Below, one piece after another: positions 7,901-19,600 of a stretch of DNA of 64,000 bases. Each line of letters opens with the position of its first letter. Positions within the stretch are counted from its first letter, which is position 1. The stretch is from a virus. The position numbers and the translations under genes are program-made. The stretch is taken from positions 48,371 through 112,370 of IMG/VR virus record IMGVR_UViG_3300042448_000816. The stretch is one strand, 5' to 3'. The notes beneath the pieces are model-generated. The model was not told where the DNA came from. It did not search any database and was given only the letters and a program-made list of their open reading frames with translations.

Positions 7901-9891
7901 TAACTTATCTTGCCGTCGTTAAAAACATTATTGTCCTCTGAGGCTATATCTATAATATTTTCTTTATCTGGAATGTTTGTATCTTTGTTAGAGCCGAGCA
8001 ACACTATATCCGTAGCTCTTTCCTGTTCCGTTGGCAAAGAGTAGTTTCGACTCATCATAACAAAATTATTATATTCATCAAAGTACATTGCTGTTTGTGT
8101 AGCTATAGCAAGATTGTTTAACACTTCTGCAATAGTCTCTTCTGGGGAAACAAAGAAATACGGAATTATTGGATCACTTTCTCCATCCACTCTTTTGAAG
8201 GAATAGTTGCTAAAACCTATGCTATCAAAAATTGTTGCAAGTGCATAAGACAACGAAACATTTGGAATTAAAAGTTCTGGGGCCAGCTGCGACTCAAAGT
8301 AAAAGAAGAGGTCTCTTAGTGATAATCTAAGCTCTCTTGTTTTAAGATTAGTCTGAGGGAAAGATTCTGAGTATAAAGTTTTTATTGGTACATAAAAACT
8401 TTTCTTAAATCTGTTATTGTTGTTATCTAAGATTTCAACGTCTGAAATTATCTCATAAAACTTTATTTGAATATTTTTATTTATGTATTTTGATACAATA
8501 CTTCCCTTTCCAGTTTTTGGGTTCCAAACGTTGTTTGGGTTAAAGGACTGGTCATAATCGAATAAGGATAAGTCTCCAGTAGATGCTAGTAATTGACCTA
8601 CTGGTAAACCACTTACCCCTAGGTCCGAAGCATTTTTAGTTACTGAGTATGAGATTGTTTTTTCTGTTAGGTCAACGGCAAGTCTTGGGGAAAGTTCTAT
8701 TAGATCAAAGGTTGACCCAAACTTATTCATTGTATCTACGACAAGCCTAATTCCAGAAATAAAAATAAATTCTTCATATCCTAGTACTCCAGCTTGTGCT
8801 GTGCTATATTTTTTAGGAGTCGTAGTGTCAGTTACGAAGTTTGTTAGCTGGTCTACATTTTCATCTACCACATACCACCCATACTCTGGGGTGAATTCAA
8901 GATACCGATCGTTTTCCCAAATATAGTATTTTCCAATATCATTTGAGCTTCTTTTAACCAGGTAAGCCTGGCCGTTTTCATTATTTGGTGGAAGAATAGT
9001 TGTAGAAGCTACAACTCCATTGCTTATAAAGTTTACCCTGAATCTTTCTGGCACAATAAGCCCGTAGCCAACTTCTAGATATCCATCTGTACCGATTATT
9101 GGCTGGCCATTACTTCGAATAGAATTATTATCAAAAGATATTGCGTCTACCCAAACATTATTTTTTAGATACTGAACCTTCCATTTTACTGGAGTTGTTT
9201 TATTCTGTTCTCCAAATAGTGGGTCTGTAAAGAATCCAGCTGGTCCAGAGAATGGCCCTAGGTCAACACTGCCTACCCCAGTTTGCATTTTTACAACAAC
9301 CCTGTTTACTGGAATTTCTTCCTTGTACACAACATAAGGAGCAACGTCTTCTATGTTATGGTTGTTATTAATAGTATTATTTGCAATTCCATACTCTTTT
9401 CCATCTTCAGTTCTATAAGAGGTCCAGTATTTAAAGTTATCGTTTTTGTCTGGCATGTAGTATCTTGGTCTATTAAACATGTCAACATTGCTATGATGAA
9501 GATATTTTCCAGTAATTCCATACCTAAGTTTATTAATTCCAGATCTAGGTCTAAACTTACCAAAGCAATCTTCCAGGGAAAACAAAAGCTTTTCTTTTTC
9601 TTTTTTGGGTTTAAAGATAACTGGTGTTTGCCCGTCCTCTTTAAATCCTCCATCAACTAGTATGTCTGCATCGGTTGCCCCAGTGTAAAAATTTCCTACG
9701 TCTTTAGGGTCGTAGATGTTTGGAATTGATCCGTATTTTTGAGTAACTCCTAGTAGAGGTCGGTAGCGATAGTTTCCAATATCAGCGATGTTTTCAAAAA
9801 AATTCATGTTCCATTCAGCAATGACTGCAGCACGAGATTTGATTGTTGAAGATGTTTTTAAATGATCGCCTAACTCTTTGCTGTCAAACAT
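4969..9891 (-). CDS. Large tail-tip / baseplate hub protein
   Basis: 1,640 residues, beta-rich throughout, located directly after the distal-tail-type protein, which is where siphophage hub or central-tip genes lie. The middle (YALATIFDSIGFSNY, AEVLNNLAIATQTAMYFDE) resembles hub domains of tail-associated proteins that form the ring below the tail tube. The C-terminal end (NPTIQLGDIVSIDYSD, FVVYSIDYKKD) is the barrel-like tip motif often found there. Middle parts include sandwich-like regions with YEIQTPL-like carbohydrate-binding character, but no catalytic motif is clear. It begins one base after the preceding stop. Role: attaches fibres and may open the tail on host contact. Assignment rests on size, position and fold hints. 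Confidence 0.7.
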   Translation of the reverse strand: MFDSKELGDHLKTSSTIKSRAAVIAEWNMNFFENIADIGNYRYRPLLGVTQKYGSIPNIYDPKDVGNFYTGATDADILVDGGFKEDGQTPVIFKPKKEKEKLLFSLEDCFGKFRPRSGINKLRYGITGKYLHHSNVDMFNRPRYYMPDKNDNFKYWTSYRTEDGKEYGIANNTINNNHNIEDVAPYVVYKEEIPVNRVVVKMQTGVGSVDLGPFSGPAGFFTDPLFGEQNKTTPVKWKVQYLKNNVWVDAISFDNNSIRSNGQPIIGTDGYLEVGYGLIVPERFRVNFISNGVVASTTILPPNNENGQAYLVKRSSNDIGKYYIWENDRYLEFTPEYGWYVVDENVDQLTNFVTDTTTPKKYSTAQAGVLGYEEFIFISGIRLVVDTMNKFGSTFDLIELSPRLAVDLTEKTISYSVTKNASDLGVSGLPVGQLLASTGDLSLFDYDQSFNPNNVWNPKTGKGSIVSKYINKNIQIKFYEIISDVEILDNNNNRFKKSFYVPIKTLYSESFPQTNLKTRELRLSLRDLFFYFESQLAPELLIPNVSLSYALATIFDSIGFSNYSFKRVDGESDPIIPYFFVSPEETIAEVLNNLAIATQTAMYFDEYNNFVMMSRNYSLPTEQERATDIVLLGSNKDTNIPDKENIIDIASEDNNVFNDGKISYIARYIQKSMGSLKQAFVADKNISWIYKPALLWEVSGTENIKPTNGQTATGNKYALAAIPLNSDLNDQIPRVVNHEIVNNIIDFGDGVLFIGRYNGYFYSAGEVIRYDAVEYNVSVLPSSVTGSTFTGGNVWITSPQEYEDYFSKLSFNGKIYPTGRVRIYAEPNYETFNGITRMSNGEVAKHGREQFGTKIVPHVAGLSPEWTSNDNVYGCKMKSNYLFGNFAFTGDISTGSAGVGKSLATQSSRSSVIKNYLSFSHNEELSSKNQLSSTSETVQASALVFNGPSFSSEDSPIDFISYVNKPLNNSFKHFGTRMRIIGKIENNDKSIQNASGATTYFNVETTTPDENKTISGGSGGIATLLNPENNNGYYFEIAALSEKNIDKYKLNSSRVRKNVTRFNATSSNSAVVYVSSASKSYPVGSKIILDSGKPASSSPVNLPTYALGTWTVTGATSAAVTISGFGFTVEDTTGINQTENISLLPSTFDLDGVANVFFYKILKNTSYDIQTPLRDPTKDPTPTATSLTLDNNLPGAATPTTITASQDGELILPSGGIAPSIVQVGQRVSLIGQKDPSQNGYYTLTTPGSENSKWVLTRDEDGIPVKLWSGLSSIIVDDGNFAGQSRVVAEELTTVYDLAIEYQPVGNSRRFFLYLNDTQIAVVDDPDPLPLNNVNNVALFVRGASHCMFENVYALTNNYSQNSDVSLGPIANEIFTNKSDISSNEAFRKYSINGIVQPTYLSGIDPSQPPKYNMFYEEFGSIFREMAYFNVKYDKAYPALYASISPTFNKLRGYTVSGFFAGAYGAEFLIFNATDTFLFLDETVGNYLRIQGITFTQDSRYDLTVDNYFEKTSNFSNPQLKEDLTILSPGTQKELYNDIKSSRITYGRNQFLLDSIYIQSADAANNLMKWLISKIMKPRRSVGVSIFANPTIQLGDIVSIDYSDSSDEVTFDPEKRFVVYSIDYKKDSSGPSMSLYLSEV

Positions 9892-10659
9892 TTAAACCTC
9901 TTCTAGACTTACGCTAATATTCCATAAATCATGATTAGAGCTACCACGTTTTTCAACTGAGTATGTAAAGCTAGAAATATACATTTCAATAATTTCATTG
10001 TACTGTTTTAATCTAGAATATTTTTCTGGGTCATTATTAGAAAATTCTGTATACTTATCGTAAGCAAGGTATACATAAAAAGACCCTTTGTAAGAATTGT
10101 ACCAGTCTAGTATTTCTAGACCACCTGCTCCGCCGTCAGACGTAAACTGCTGATCTTTGTAGTATGGAGAGCCGCTGAATTGCTCTACAATCTTTTTTGG
10201 TGTTAGGGAATTGTTGTCGTGATCTATTTCTCTAACCAGAAGCTTGTCTGGTGTTGATGGATTCTTATCGTGGTCTACAGATTCTACTAAGCCTTCCGCT
10301 TTTCCAAACTCATTAAATCCTGGAAAGTTTGAAAAAGATCTAGATGGTAGCATAGTCCAGGATGTGGAAAGCTCTATCTTATCTGCAACATGATAAGACC
10401 TCATTCTTCCATTTATCATTCTTTCTCTTTTTTCAATCCTTAATGAATTAAATTGCAAGGAAGATCTGTTGTCATCTGATAATATTAAAAACTCACCAAT
10501 TAGTTCTTCTTCTGTTGCATCTGTAGGTCTAATTTGACCAACTTCAAATCCTGAAGGAATATACAAGCCTTGCTCAGAAATACCTGGATTATTTGCCCAA
10601 AGCATAGCTTGTGGACGACCGTATTTTTTTCTATTAGTCATGTATGCATTAGTTGCCAT
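9892..10659 (-). CDS. Distal tail-type protein
   Basis: 255 residues, between the tape measure and the large tip protein, the usual place of the distal tail (Dit) gene. The sequence is beta-rich with one likely galectin-like part (SYHVADKIELSTSWTMLPS) and a C-terminal strand set (MYISSFTYSVEKR, LWNISVSLEEV). It overlaps the tape measure stop in a TGATG junction. The label comes from order and length; sequence support is weak. Confidence 0.6.
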   Translation of the reverse strand: MATNAYMTNRKKYGRPQAMLWANNPGISEQGLYIPSGFEVGQIRPTDATEEELIGEFLILSDDNRSSLQFNSLRIEKRERMINGRMRSYHVADKIELSTSWTMLPSRSFSNFPGFNEFGKAEGLVESVDHDKNPSTPDKLLVREIDHDNNSLTPKKIVEQFSGSPYYKDQQFTSDGGAGGLEILDWYNSYKGSFYVYLAYDKYTEFSNNDPEKYSRLKQYNEIIEMYISSFTYSVEKRGSSNHDLWNISVSLEEV

Positions 10660-13600
10660 CAGAACCTATTGCTCCTTATTCTTTGAGAATCAATGTTGCG
10701 AATCTGCCCCATTACAGTTTGTGCAATTGCGTTAGGGTCTGACTGAGAAGCAACATTTACGCTCAAGTTATAATTATACACTGAACTGGAAGATATTGGG
10801 GTAACTTGACTTGATATTACAGAACCCTGGCTAATTGAAACTGGAGAAACTTGAGTATTAAAGCTTGGAGAGCTAAAGTTTTGTGCAGTAGGCCCCCCTG
10901 AGAATGATCCCGCTGAGAATGAGCCAGAGTTAATACTATCAAACAGCTTGGTTCCAAGTTCTTTGACTCTTTGAGATTTTACAACATATTCTCCTGGAGA
11001 AAGCATTGCTGGAATTGTGTCTGTGCCCCTGCTTACTAGGCCTCCATTAGCAAAGTATCTTGGCATCCATTCTGAACGATTTTGGTAGCCACCAAGGCCA
11101 GGTACGCTTTGACGATATGATGGAGTAAGATCAGGTCTTCCTTCACGAATTAAACCATCTATCATTTCTCTATTGTAGTCTTTACCTTTTAATTGCTGGA
11201 ATCCAGTTTTTGCTCTTATACCTTGACCAATATCAAAGTGATAGATTTTCTGACCCGTTGCTCTATCGGTTGTTACTCTCACAAGCTTCATGTTTTGACC
11301 TCTTGCAAGAAGTCCATCTACTACGTTAGAAGCTGGCGTTGGAAGTATTTTATTTATGTCTTCTACACCTGGAATGTCTGACTTTACGTTAAACTTATAC
11401 AATGGGTAAAGCGGTAATCCATTACCTCCACGTCTTCCTCCAGTTTGAACAGTTCCTTTAGCCATTCCCTCTAAAAACTCTTTACTTGAAGCAGTTGTAA
11501 CTGACATAAACCTATCTAGGGTAACTGACTGACCTGGTTTTAAAAGTTTTAAAATTTCAGCATCTGACTCATTGGCCACTCTAACTAGAGGAGTTCCCTT
11601 TGAAATTCCAAGACTATTAGATTTAATTATATTGTCAATGAAGGCTCTGTTGCGATCATAGCTACCAAACAATGTGTGTGCAGCGTTGCGAACATAGCCA
11701 TCCATTGTTGCTATTTCATCTGGGTCTTTAAGAACTTGGGGATTTGGGTTACGCTTAAAGTTTATAAAGTTTTTTAATGCAGATGTATTCTTGGTTGCTT
11801 GTGTTACAGCTTTAACTCCTGTTGAAACACCCCTTCCTCCAGGAATAAAGTTTAATGCTCCCAGTCCAAGAACCATAGCGTCTGCTGATGTAGCTTTTCC
11901 TTGACCTACATTTATTAGAGATTTTGTAATGTCAATGCCTTCTTTTGCCATTGAAATAAGGGGAGAAATTTTTGCTCCAAAGTCTAAAGCTTTTTCAAAC
12001 ATAGATGGTTTAGGTGTTGCTGCTGGTGGTGGGGTGTCGTAACCTCTGCCTGATGGTTTTGCAGCTAATGCCCTTCTTTCAGCTGCATCTGCTGAAATCC
12101 TACCTACTGGTTTTGCTGGGGTAGACTTAGAAGATCTACCACCATCTCTCATCATTCCACCCATCTTAAATCCTGGAAGCTCTCCAGAGTTAATAGAGTC
12201 TAAGAATCTTTGACCAAATTTGTTTACAGAAGCAGCCTTAATTACGTATTCACCATTAGAAAGCATAGCTGGAATTGAATCGGAAGTTCCCGTTCCTGGT
12301 CCAGAAATAAGACCGCCAGCGGCGTACCTGTTTCCGTAGGGATCAAACATTGCCCCTACTCCTATTTCACCGCCCCAAGGTCCGAAAGATGGGTTCCAAA
12401 CATCGGGAGGAAGGGATGAAACTGAAAGAGCTATAAGTCTGTCAGCTTCAGCTTTTGTTACTTTTGAAAGAAACTGTGCAAGTCTTCTGTCTCTTGCATC
12501 GGCACCGCCGCTATCTGCCCCAGCAGCCTTTAAGGCTCCAGCCATAACTGGGGGATGAATATTCATTTGTGCTCTAAGTCTTCTTCCGTGAGAATTTGGT
12601 TCTGGGAAGGTAATAGTAGGCTTATCAGGAATAATTTCATCTTCTTCTTTGCCACCATCGTTATAGGTAGTTGCGGGAGGAACCGCACCGTCAGTAACAG
12701 TCTGTACTGTTAGGGTAACAACTTTACTTTGAATTCCTGCCCAAGCATCCTTTACGTCTTGAACAACTGCAAGGGCTTTATCCATATCATCTTTGTATCC
12801 AGCACTGCTTATTCTTGCTAGATCAATACCATTTTTTATGTTTTCCCATTCAGCCTTTGTTCTTCCCAAAACTTTTTCTTCTTCGAGTTTTGCTTCTAGC
12901 TCTAGATCAGCCAGCCTGACTCTTTCTGCTGCTGGCTCCAGAGCACTCTCTTCAATTTCAAGTATTTGATTTGTAAGCTGTTCAATTCTTTCTTCTATTT
13001 CAATTCTGGATAGTCCAGCTTTTCCTCTAATTGATTCAAGTAATGATTGTCTACCCTCGTTAAGTGCGTCAGTCTGACCTGTAAAGTATGAAGAAGCTGA
13101 GCTCTCTCTTACATCTTGAACCGCTCTTGCAGCAGCAGCAAGGTCTCCACGAGTAATTGCTTCTGCTACTGAAAGCTTGCCCTTTTCTTGGTCTAGTACT
13201 TGCTGGTTTGCCTTACGAACCCTCTCTAGTGCCTCTAGCTTTTCATCGTAGGTTTTATTAATAGCATTCTCTTGATCTTCAATACCTCTAAGATCTGCAT
13301 CATAGTCATCAAGCTGGTATCTTATTGCATCTATTTGGTTTTGAGCGTTTTCAATAATTGCTTGGTCATTAGCTATCTTGAATTCGTATTCTAGAGTTAG
13401 CTTTCTTTCTCTAACATCAAAAGATTCCATTGCCCTGTTAAAGCCTTCTTCAAATACATCTTGAAGTCCTTCTGGGGTTAGTCTTGCAGCTTCTTCCATA
13501 GCTGCTTTAGCATTTCTAAGCTCAGCAAGCATTGTGTTAAGCTGATCTCTAGTTACGTTTCCAGTTGCCACTGCAGAAGCTACGGCTGCGTCTTCTACGG

Positions 13601-16600
13601 CTTCATAGGCTTCTGCAGCAGAGAATCCAGCAGCTCTTAGTTGATTAAAAGCTAGTACTTGGTTTCTTGATTCCTTTGCAGATTTTTGCTGATTGCTAAC
13701 ATACTGTCCTAAAGCAACTGCAGCCAAAGCCTTGCCAATATTTTGTAGCTGTGCTTTAAATCCTATAATTTCTCCAGTTTGCTTGTCAAAGTTAAACAGG
13801 GTATTCTTTTGTTTTTCAAAGTCTTCTGGGCTCATTCCAGCTATTAGGCTAATTAGATCTTCTTCGGCACCTAGCCTTCTCATGTCGTTTTCAATACCGC
13901 TGAAAAGATTAATTCCAGCTCCGCCACCAAAGAGTTTGTTGATGGCATCAGCCGAAGCCTCAAAGCCCTTTGCTACAGAAATTTGGTTTTTACGAATGTC
14001 TCTTAGCTTCTTTAGAATGTCATCTAGAGAAGACGCTGCTGGCCCACCGCTACCGCCACCAGGATCTAAGTCTTCATCTATAGGAGCTGTAGTATTATCT
14101 TTTTCTGTTTCGGTAGTTATAAAACCACTGTCTAAAGCAAAATCTGTAAATTCTTTATCTTTATTTCCTGGTTCGTTTAGCCACTCTCTATACTGGTCCA
14201 TCATGGCTTCGTCGCCCTGAAGAAGCATTGTTGTAACAAATTGGGTCATAAAGGTTTTTTGAAAATTGTCTGGCAGCCCATTGAAATATTGTTCATATTC
14301 TTTGAAGTTGTCCATATTTTCTTCACCGATAAGATCGGTAATAACATCCATGCCCATTTTACCGTCAACAGAGTCTATGATCTCTTTCATTTCCAACATC
14401 TTGTCGGCGGCACCTTCATTTTCATTTAGGTATGTTAGAACTATTTCTGCATCTAGCACCCTAGATACTGACTCAAACATTTCTAGATATTTTCTAGCTT
14501 CTTCTGGAACATCGGATTTTGCAGCAATATTTGCCACAAAGTTTGTTTGCTGATCTAGAAGTGGCTCACCATTTTCATCTTTAAACATTTTCATTACGTT
14601 AAGGGTTCTGTTGGTATCTGCGTTGCCCAGATTATCCATTAGAGTAAAGGTTTTTGTCATCATGTCTGCGTCTGATCCAAAAACGTTCATAAGTTCTGAA
14701 ATTACTAGAGGGTCTAGGTCACTGGCTAGTCCGACAGTAAGCATGTATTCTTGAGTCTCGTTTAGTCCACTTGCATCAATTACTTGTTGTCTGGCTCCCA
14801 TAGCAAGAGCTAGACCTTCGGGATCGTCTGCAAACCTATTTTCTATACTCTTTTTTGCAGCATCTTGTAGGGCCATTTTTCCAGAAAAGTCTGCACCCTC
14901 AAAAGAGCTGGCTATAGCTGCTCGTGTTTCTGCTCCTTGTTCCAGCAAAGCTGATCTGTCTATCATATACTGGTTTGTAAGACGTTCAGCTTTTGCTAAG
15001 TCTCCTGCAGCTTCTGCTATAGAAATTCTTTTTTCATAGTCTAGGTCTAGTGAGTCCAAAAGTTGCTGCTGTTGCTGTAATGCCATTTTTGAGCTTGCCA
15101 CAACAGCTGCAGAAGCAGTTCCCATGTTGGCAAAAGCACTAACAACTTTTGGTCCAGTGATTGCAAGACCCGCAATGGTTCCTGCAACTCTACCGATAGT
15201 AGCACCTATTGCAGTTCCTGGACCTGGAGCAATTGCTGTTCCTATTGCTGCACCCGCAATAGATCCACCCTGCATCATAGCCCCAGTTGAAAGGGCTGCA
15301 TAGCCCAATTCTTCAAATGGATTTGGAAGTTCTTGTAGTTTTTGTGCTACAATACCTATCTGTTTTTCACTATCTTGAGCAAGATTTAGTCTGATGGTTA
15401 ATGGGTCTTCTAAAAGGTTTTCCCCGTTTATTCCAAGAAGCTGTACGAGCCTTGCATTTACATTTAATCCAAAAGAAGTATCTCCAATTTCTTTTGCTAT
15501 GTTAGAAACAATACTTCTTGCCTGTCCAGCATCTAAAGCTCCAGAAGATACGGCATTAACAAGCTGAGTAACTAGCTGATCCTCTGTAGCAGCTCTTCCA
15601 AGCTTAGAAATGTTTTCTCTAGTTGCAGCTGCCATCCCTTGGCCTTGTTCACTTTGAATAAAAGATTCTCCAAATGTGCTTTTACCTGTTTGAACAGCAA
15701 ACGGCAAAAGAGCATCTGCTCTACGCTTATCCATAATTTCACCAGCAGATGCTTTTCCTGCAAACTCTGCAAAGCTTTCTACGGCACTATCTCCAGTTCC
15801 TAGGGCTTCATTAAGCTTTAGTGTGCTTGTTTGGGCCTGATCAAAAGCACTCTTAAGTGCAAAGGCACCTGCAGCTAGTGCTGTAAGTCCAATAACCACT
15901 GGAGCAAATTTTCCTGCCATTTGAGCCATCATCAATGGCATGGAAGCCATCATAGCAATTTCTGCTCCAGGACCGCCAGTCATTCCGTACATCATGGCTC
16001 CCATACCGACCATCGAAGCACCGCCTGCAACCTTACTACCTATTGCAGAAAAACGTTCTCTACGAGCTGCAGCTCTTTGCTTTTTTTCATCGGCTGCTAT
16101 TGCTGCATTAGCAACCCTTTGTTTTTCGGCGTCTCTTGCGTTAGCTTCTGCTACTACAATTGCTCTAGCTCTTGATTTGTTTAGTTTTCTTTCATGCCTT
16201 AAAGCTTTACGCTGTTCTTCAGACATGGCGTCATATTGTTTTTGATTTATTCCATAACTTTGGGTTATTCCAGCAGCACGTCTGTCTCTTACTTCTTTTC
16301 TTGCTGCTGCACGTTCTCTAGATCTTTCATTAGTTTTATCTAGAGCCATTGTCTTCTTTGCTTCAGCTTCTGAAATTCTCTTGTTTGTATTTCTATCGTA
16401 GAAATGACCCTTTTCAGTTACTCTAACTCTTTCAGTACCGTCGATGTATGCTGATGTTGTAGCTTTACCAGCCTTAGTAACATCCTTTTCTCCGTCTTCA
16501 ATTCCCTTAACTACACCATCTACCATATTTTCTGCTGAAGTTTCTACAAGCAGTTCAGATGGAGAATTTGATCTTGATGCAGTATTTAGCCCTCTTGCAA

Positions 16601-19600
16601 GCAGTGCTTCTGGAGATTCACGAAGAATTCTTGCATAATTTGAGAATCTGTTTGCTCTACCTGTCGTCGTCGACTCTTTATTTTGATTTTTAGCATCAAT
16701 TAGTTGATTGGCAACTCTAGCTTTTTGATCACTAGTAAGGGTTTCTGATTGCATGATCGCATCAGCTTGGTCTTTTAGACTACCTGGAACCATTACGCTA
16801 ACTTGATCTAAGAATCTGCTACCCCTTACTCTAGCAAAATCGTCTCCAAACAATCTTTGCATGAAGTTGGTGGCTTTATCTCTTCCATAAAAAATTTCCC
16901 TGGTTTTCTTTTGGAGATCTCCCCCAAGACTCTTGAGCCACGTCGTAGTTCTGCCACTAGAACTGGCTCCTCCTGGAACGGCTGGAGTCATTTGTAGTCC
17001 AGCTACAAAGTTAGAATCTTTAATAATTCTTCGAATTCTTGGATCTTCTATTTGAAAAACGGAATCCCTAGTTGCTCGACTATAAAATTTATTAGTTTCG
17101 TTTTCAGTAAGTTTTCTGCCAGGGTCGCTGGCTGCTGCAGCCTGTAACTGACTGGCATATGATCTTTCTACATTGCTGATGTATCTGCGGAGCTCGCTGT
17201 CTGGAATACCGTGGTTCTGTGGAAGTCTCGCTAAGATCCCAGATCCAAAAGCTCCTCTAGGCAATCTTGCAAGCTCATCAGCATGTTGCTGGGCGGTCAA
17301 GCCACTGGCTCCTACAGTTGCAGTCGCTACATTGGATTGCTTAGTAATTGTTTCTATAAGATTTGGGTATTGAGTAATCTTAGTAACACCCTTAGCCCTA
17401 AGTTCCTCAATTTCTGTTGTATATTCTCTCCAGAGCTTTTCTGCATCAATGCCTAGTCTGTCAAATGCTCCAGTTCTTACCCCCTTTGTCCACTCTCTAC
17501 GAGCCAGCTCTGTGGCCTGCTCTAGGGTTAAGTTTCTAGTTCCTGAAGCCATGTGGCCAGAATTAACAGCCGTGCTGTGGGGGAAGTCAACTCTTCTATC
17601 TTCACCTGGTGGCTGTACGGGGATTCCACTAGGAACGCTTTGTTGATACCCAGGAATATTCTCAGCAATTATTCCCTTAATTAGGTCTTGATACTTTGCT
17701 GACTGCTTTGCTGGAATTACAGCTTCGCCAGGAGCAAGCATTGATGGAACAACATCCCCTGCACCCTTTGGTCCAGGTACTGAGAAGACTCCATCCTTGT
17801 ACCCTGGAATACCCATTTGTTTAAACAGTCTTGCAGCAAGGTTTAATTTTGGTGGTGGGTCAGCAACTACTGGTCTTCTTATGTATCGCTCTTGCTTAAT
17901 TCCGTAGTTACCATCTTTTTGCGTTACTGGAAGTTCGTTATTTTCATATCGATGGTTTATCCTATTTCCTTTTGCATTAAGAGTGGTTCCATAAAGTCCT
18001 GCGTTAGAAACAATAGACCTTAGTCTTTGAAGCATTGTAAACTTTGGCATTCCTACTGGAATTTTTAATCCTTGCTGACGAAGGGCTTGTTGCAATATTG
18101 GTATTAGTTGTGGCTCAGTTACAACAATTTTCTTAACATCTTTGAGAGTAAACCCGCCCATAATCTGAGCTTCAAAAAAGTCTTTGTCTTTTGATGTATA
18201 GGATCCCTTAATCTCATCTTTATTTCTTGTTCCTAGCTTAGCTGGTGTTCCAAATCTATCCAAAGATCTGTTGTAGCTATCTCCGTAAGTAAAAGTAGTT
18301 CTGTCTTTTATATTACGGTTTTTCAAAATCATTGCAGTATTGCCATACCTAAATGTTTTTGGGTTCATCAATGAAGCGTCTCTGTCCTTAAATATACCTT
18401 GATAAGCAGACCTTGTAAGGCTCCTGTCTTTCTTTCCAGTAAGTCTACTGAACGAGCTTTGCTTGCGTCCTATAAAGCGTTGACCTCTTTCTTCTTTAAA
18501 CATATATCCATATGTTGGACGTTTTGAAGGATCTACATCTTGTGGTAAACCAAATAGTCTTTCTTCTGCATATGCCCTGTCTTTTTCGGTGTCTCCAGCA
18601 TTACTTCTCTTGGTTTCAAATACGCTCTTGTACCTTTTGTCTTTGCTACCGATAAGACTGAGCAAATCTTTATCTTGCATTCTAACTGCAATTTTTGGAT
18701 TAGATCTTATAAATTTGTTAGCAATAGAGTCTTGCCAGAAATTTGGCTCTGAGCCATGTGGTCCTAAACGGTTTCCAGTCATCAGCCTTAGAAGGCCTTC
18801 CCCTATTCCGTAATTACTGCCTTCTGGCTGAACCGCAGACTTAAACTTTGCAAATGGGTTACGGCCGAATCTAAATCCAGGAACGTTGTCTGCAATCATA
18901 GAAGAAATAAATCCACTGTACTTTTGAGCTTGTCTTGCAGGAATAACTGCCTCGCCTGGAGAAAGCATTGCAGGAACTATGTCCCCAGCACCTTTTGGAC
19001 CTGGGACTGACAACACACCAGAGGCGTATCCTATGGCAGGGCCAGCTCCTTTAGGTGGTCTTGTTCTTGTAATAGGGGATCCAGTCATTGCAACTTGAGC
19101 GGCAATTGCTCTTCTGTAAGCCTCAGTTAGACCATTAACTGCTATTGCTTCAGAAGTAAAAGTTTGTCTTAGCTTTTGGTGCACTTGGTCTAGGGATGCT
19201 GCAACGGCAGAAGCTTCTAGCTGTTGCTGAGTCATGTACTCTGTTTGCATACCAAGCTGTGTACTTGCTGTGCCAGCTCTATTCATTGCAGTTTTAAAGA
19301 ATACAAAACCCTTTACTACGTTGGCAACACCGTTAGCAATAAGACCAAAGCCCATCAAGAATACTGGTCCGATTACTCCAGCTATAGCAGTAAGGCCGAC
19401 AACAAAGTTCTTTGCTCCGTCATCTAGCTCATCAAACTTTTTAAGAATCTTTGTTCCAAATTCTAGGATAGGGGTTACAGCTTTTAGGAATGCCTCTCCT
19501 AGTGGAATAAGAGTAACCTTTATATCTTCCAAAGCTTTTTGGAATTTAAACATTGGAGAGTCTTCAATTTTCTTAAGCTCTCTGGCGGATAGAACGGCAA

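Noticed and set aside
13693-14220. Plus-strand ORF of 175 aa opposite the tape measure
   Set aside because: Shadow of the tape measure frame, Ser/Leu-rich without domain features.
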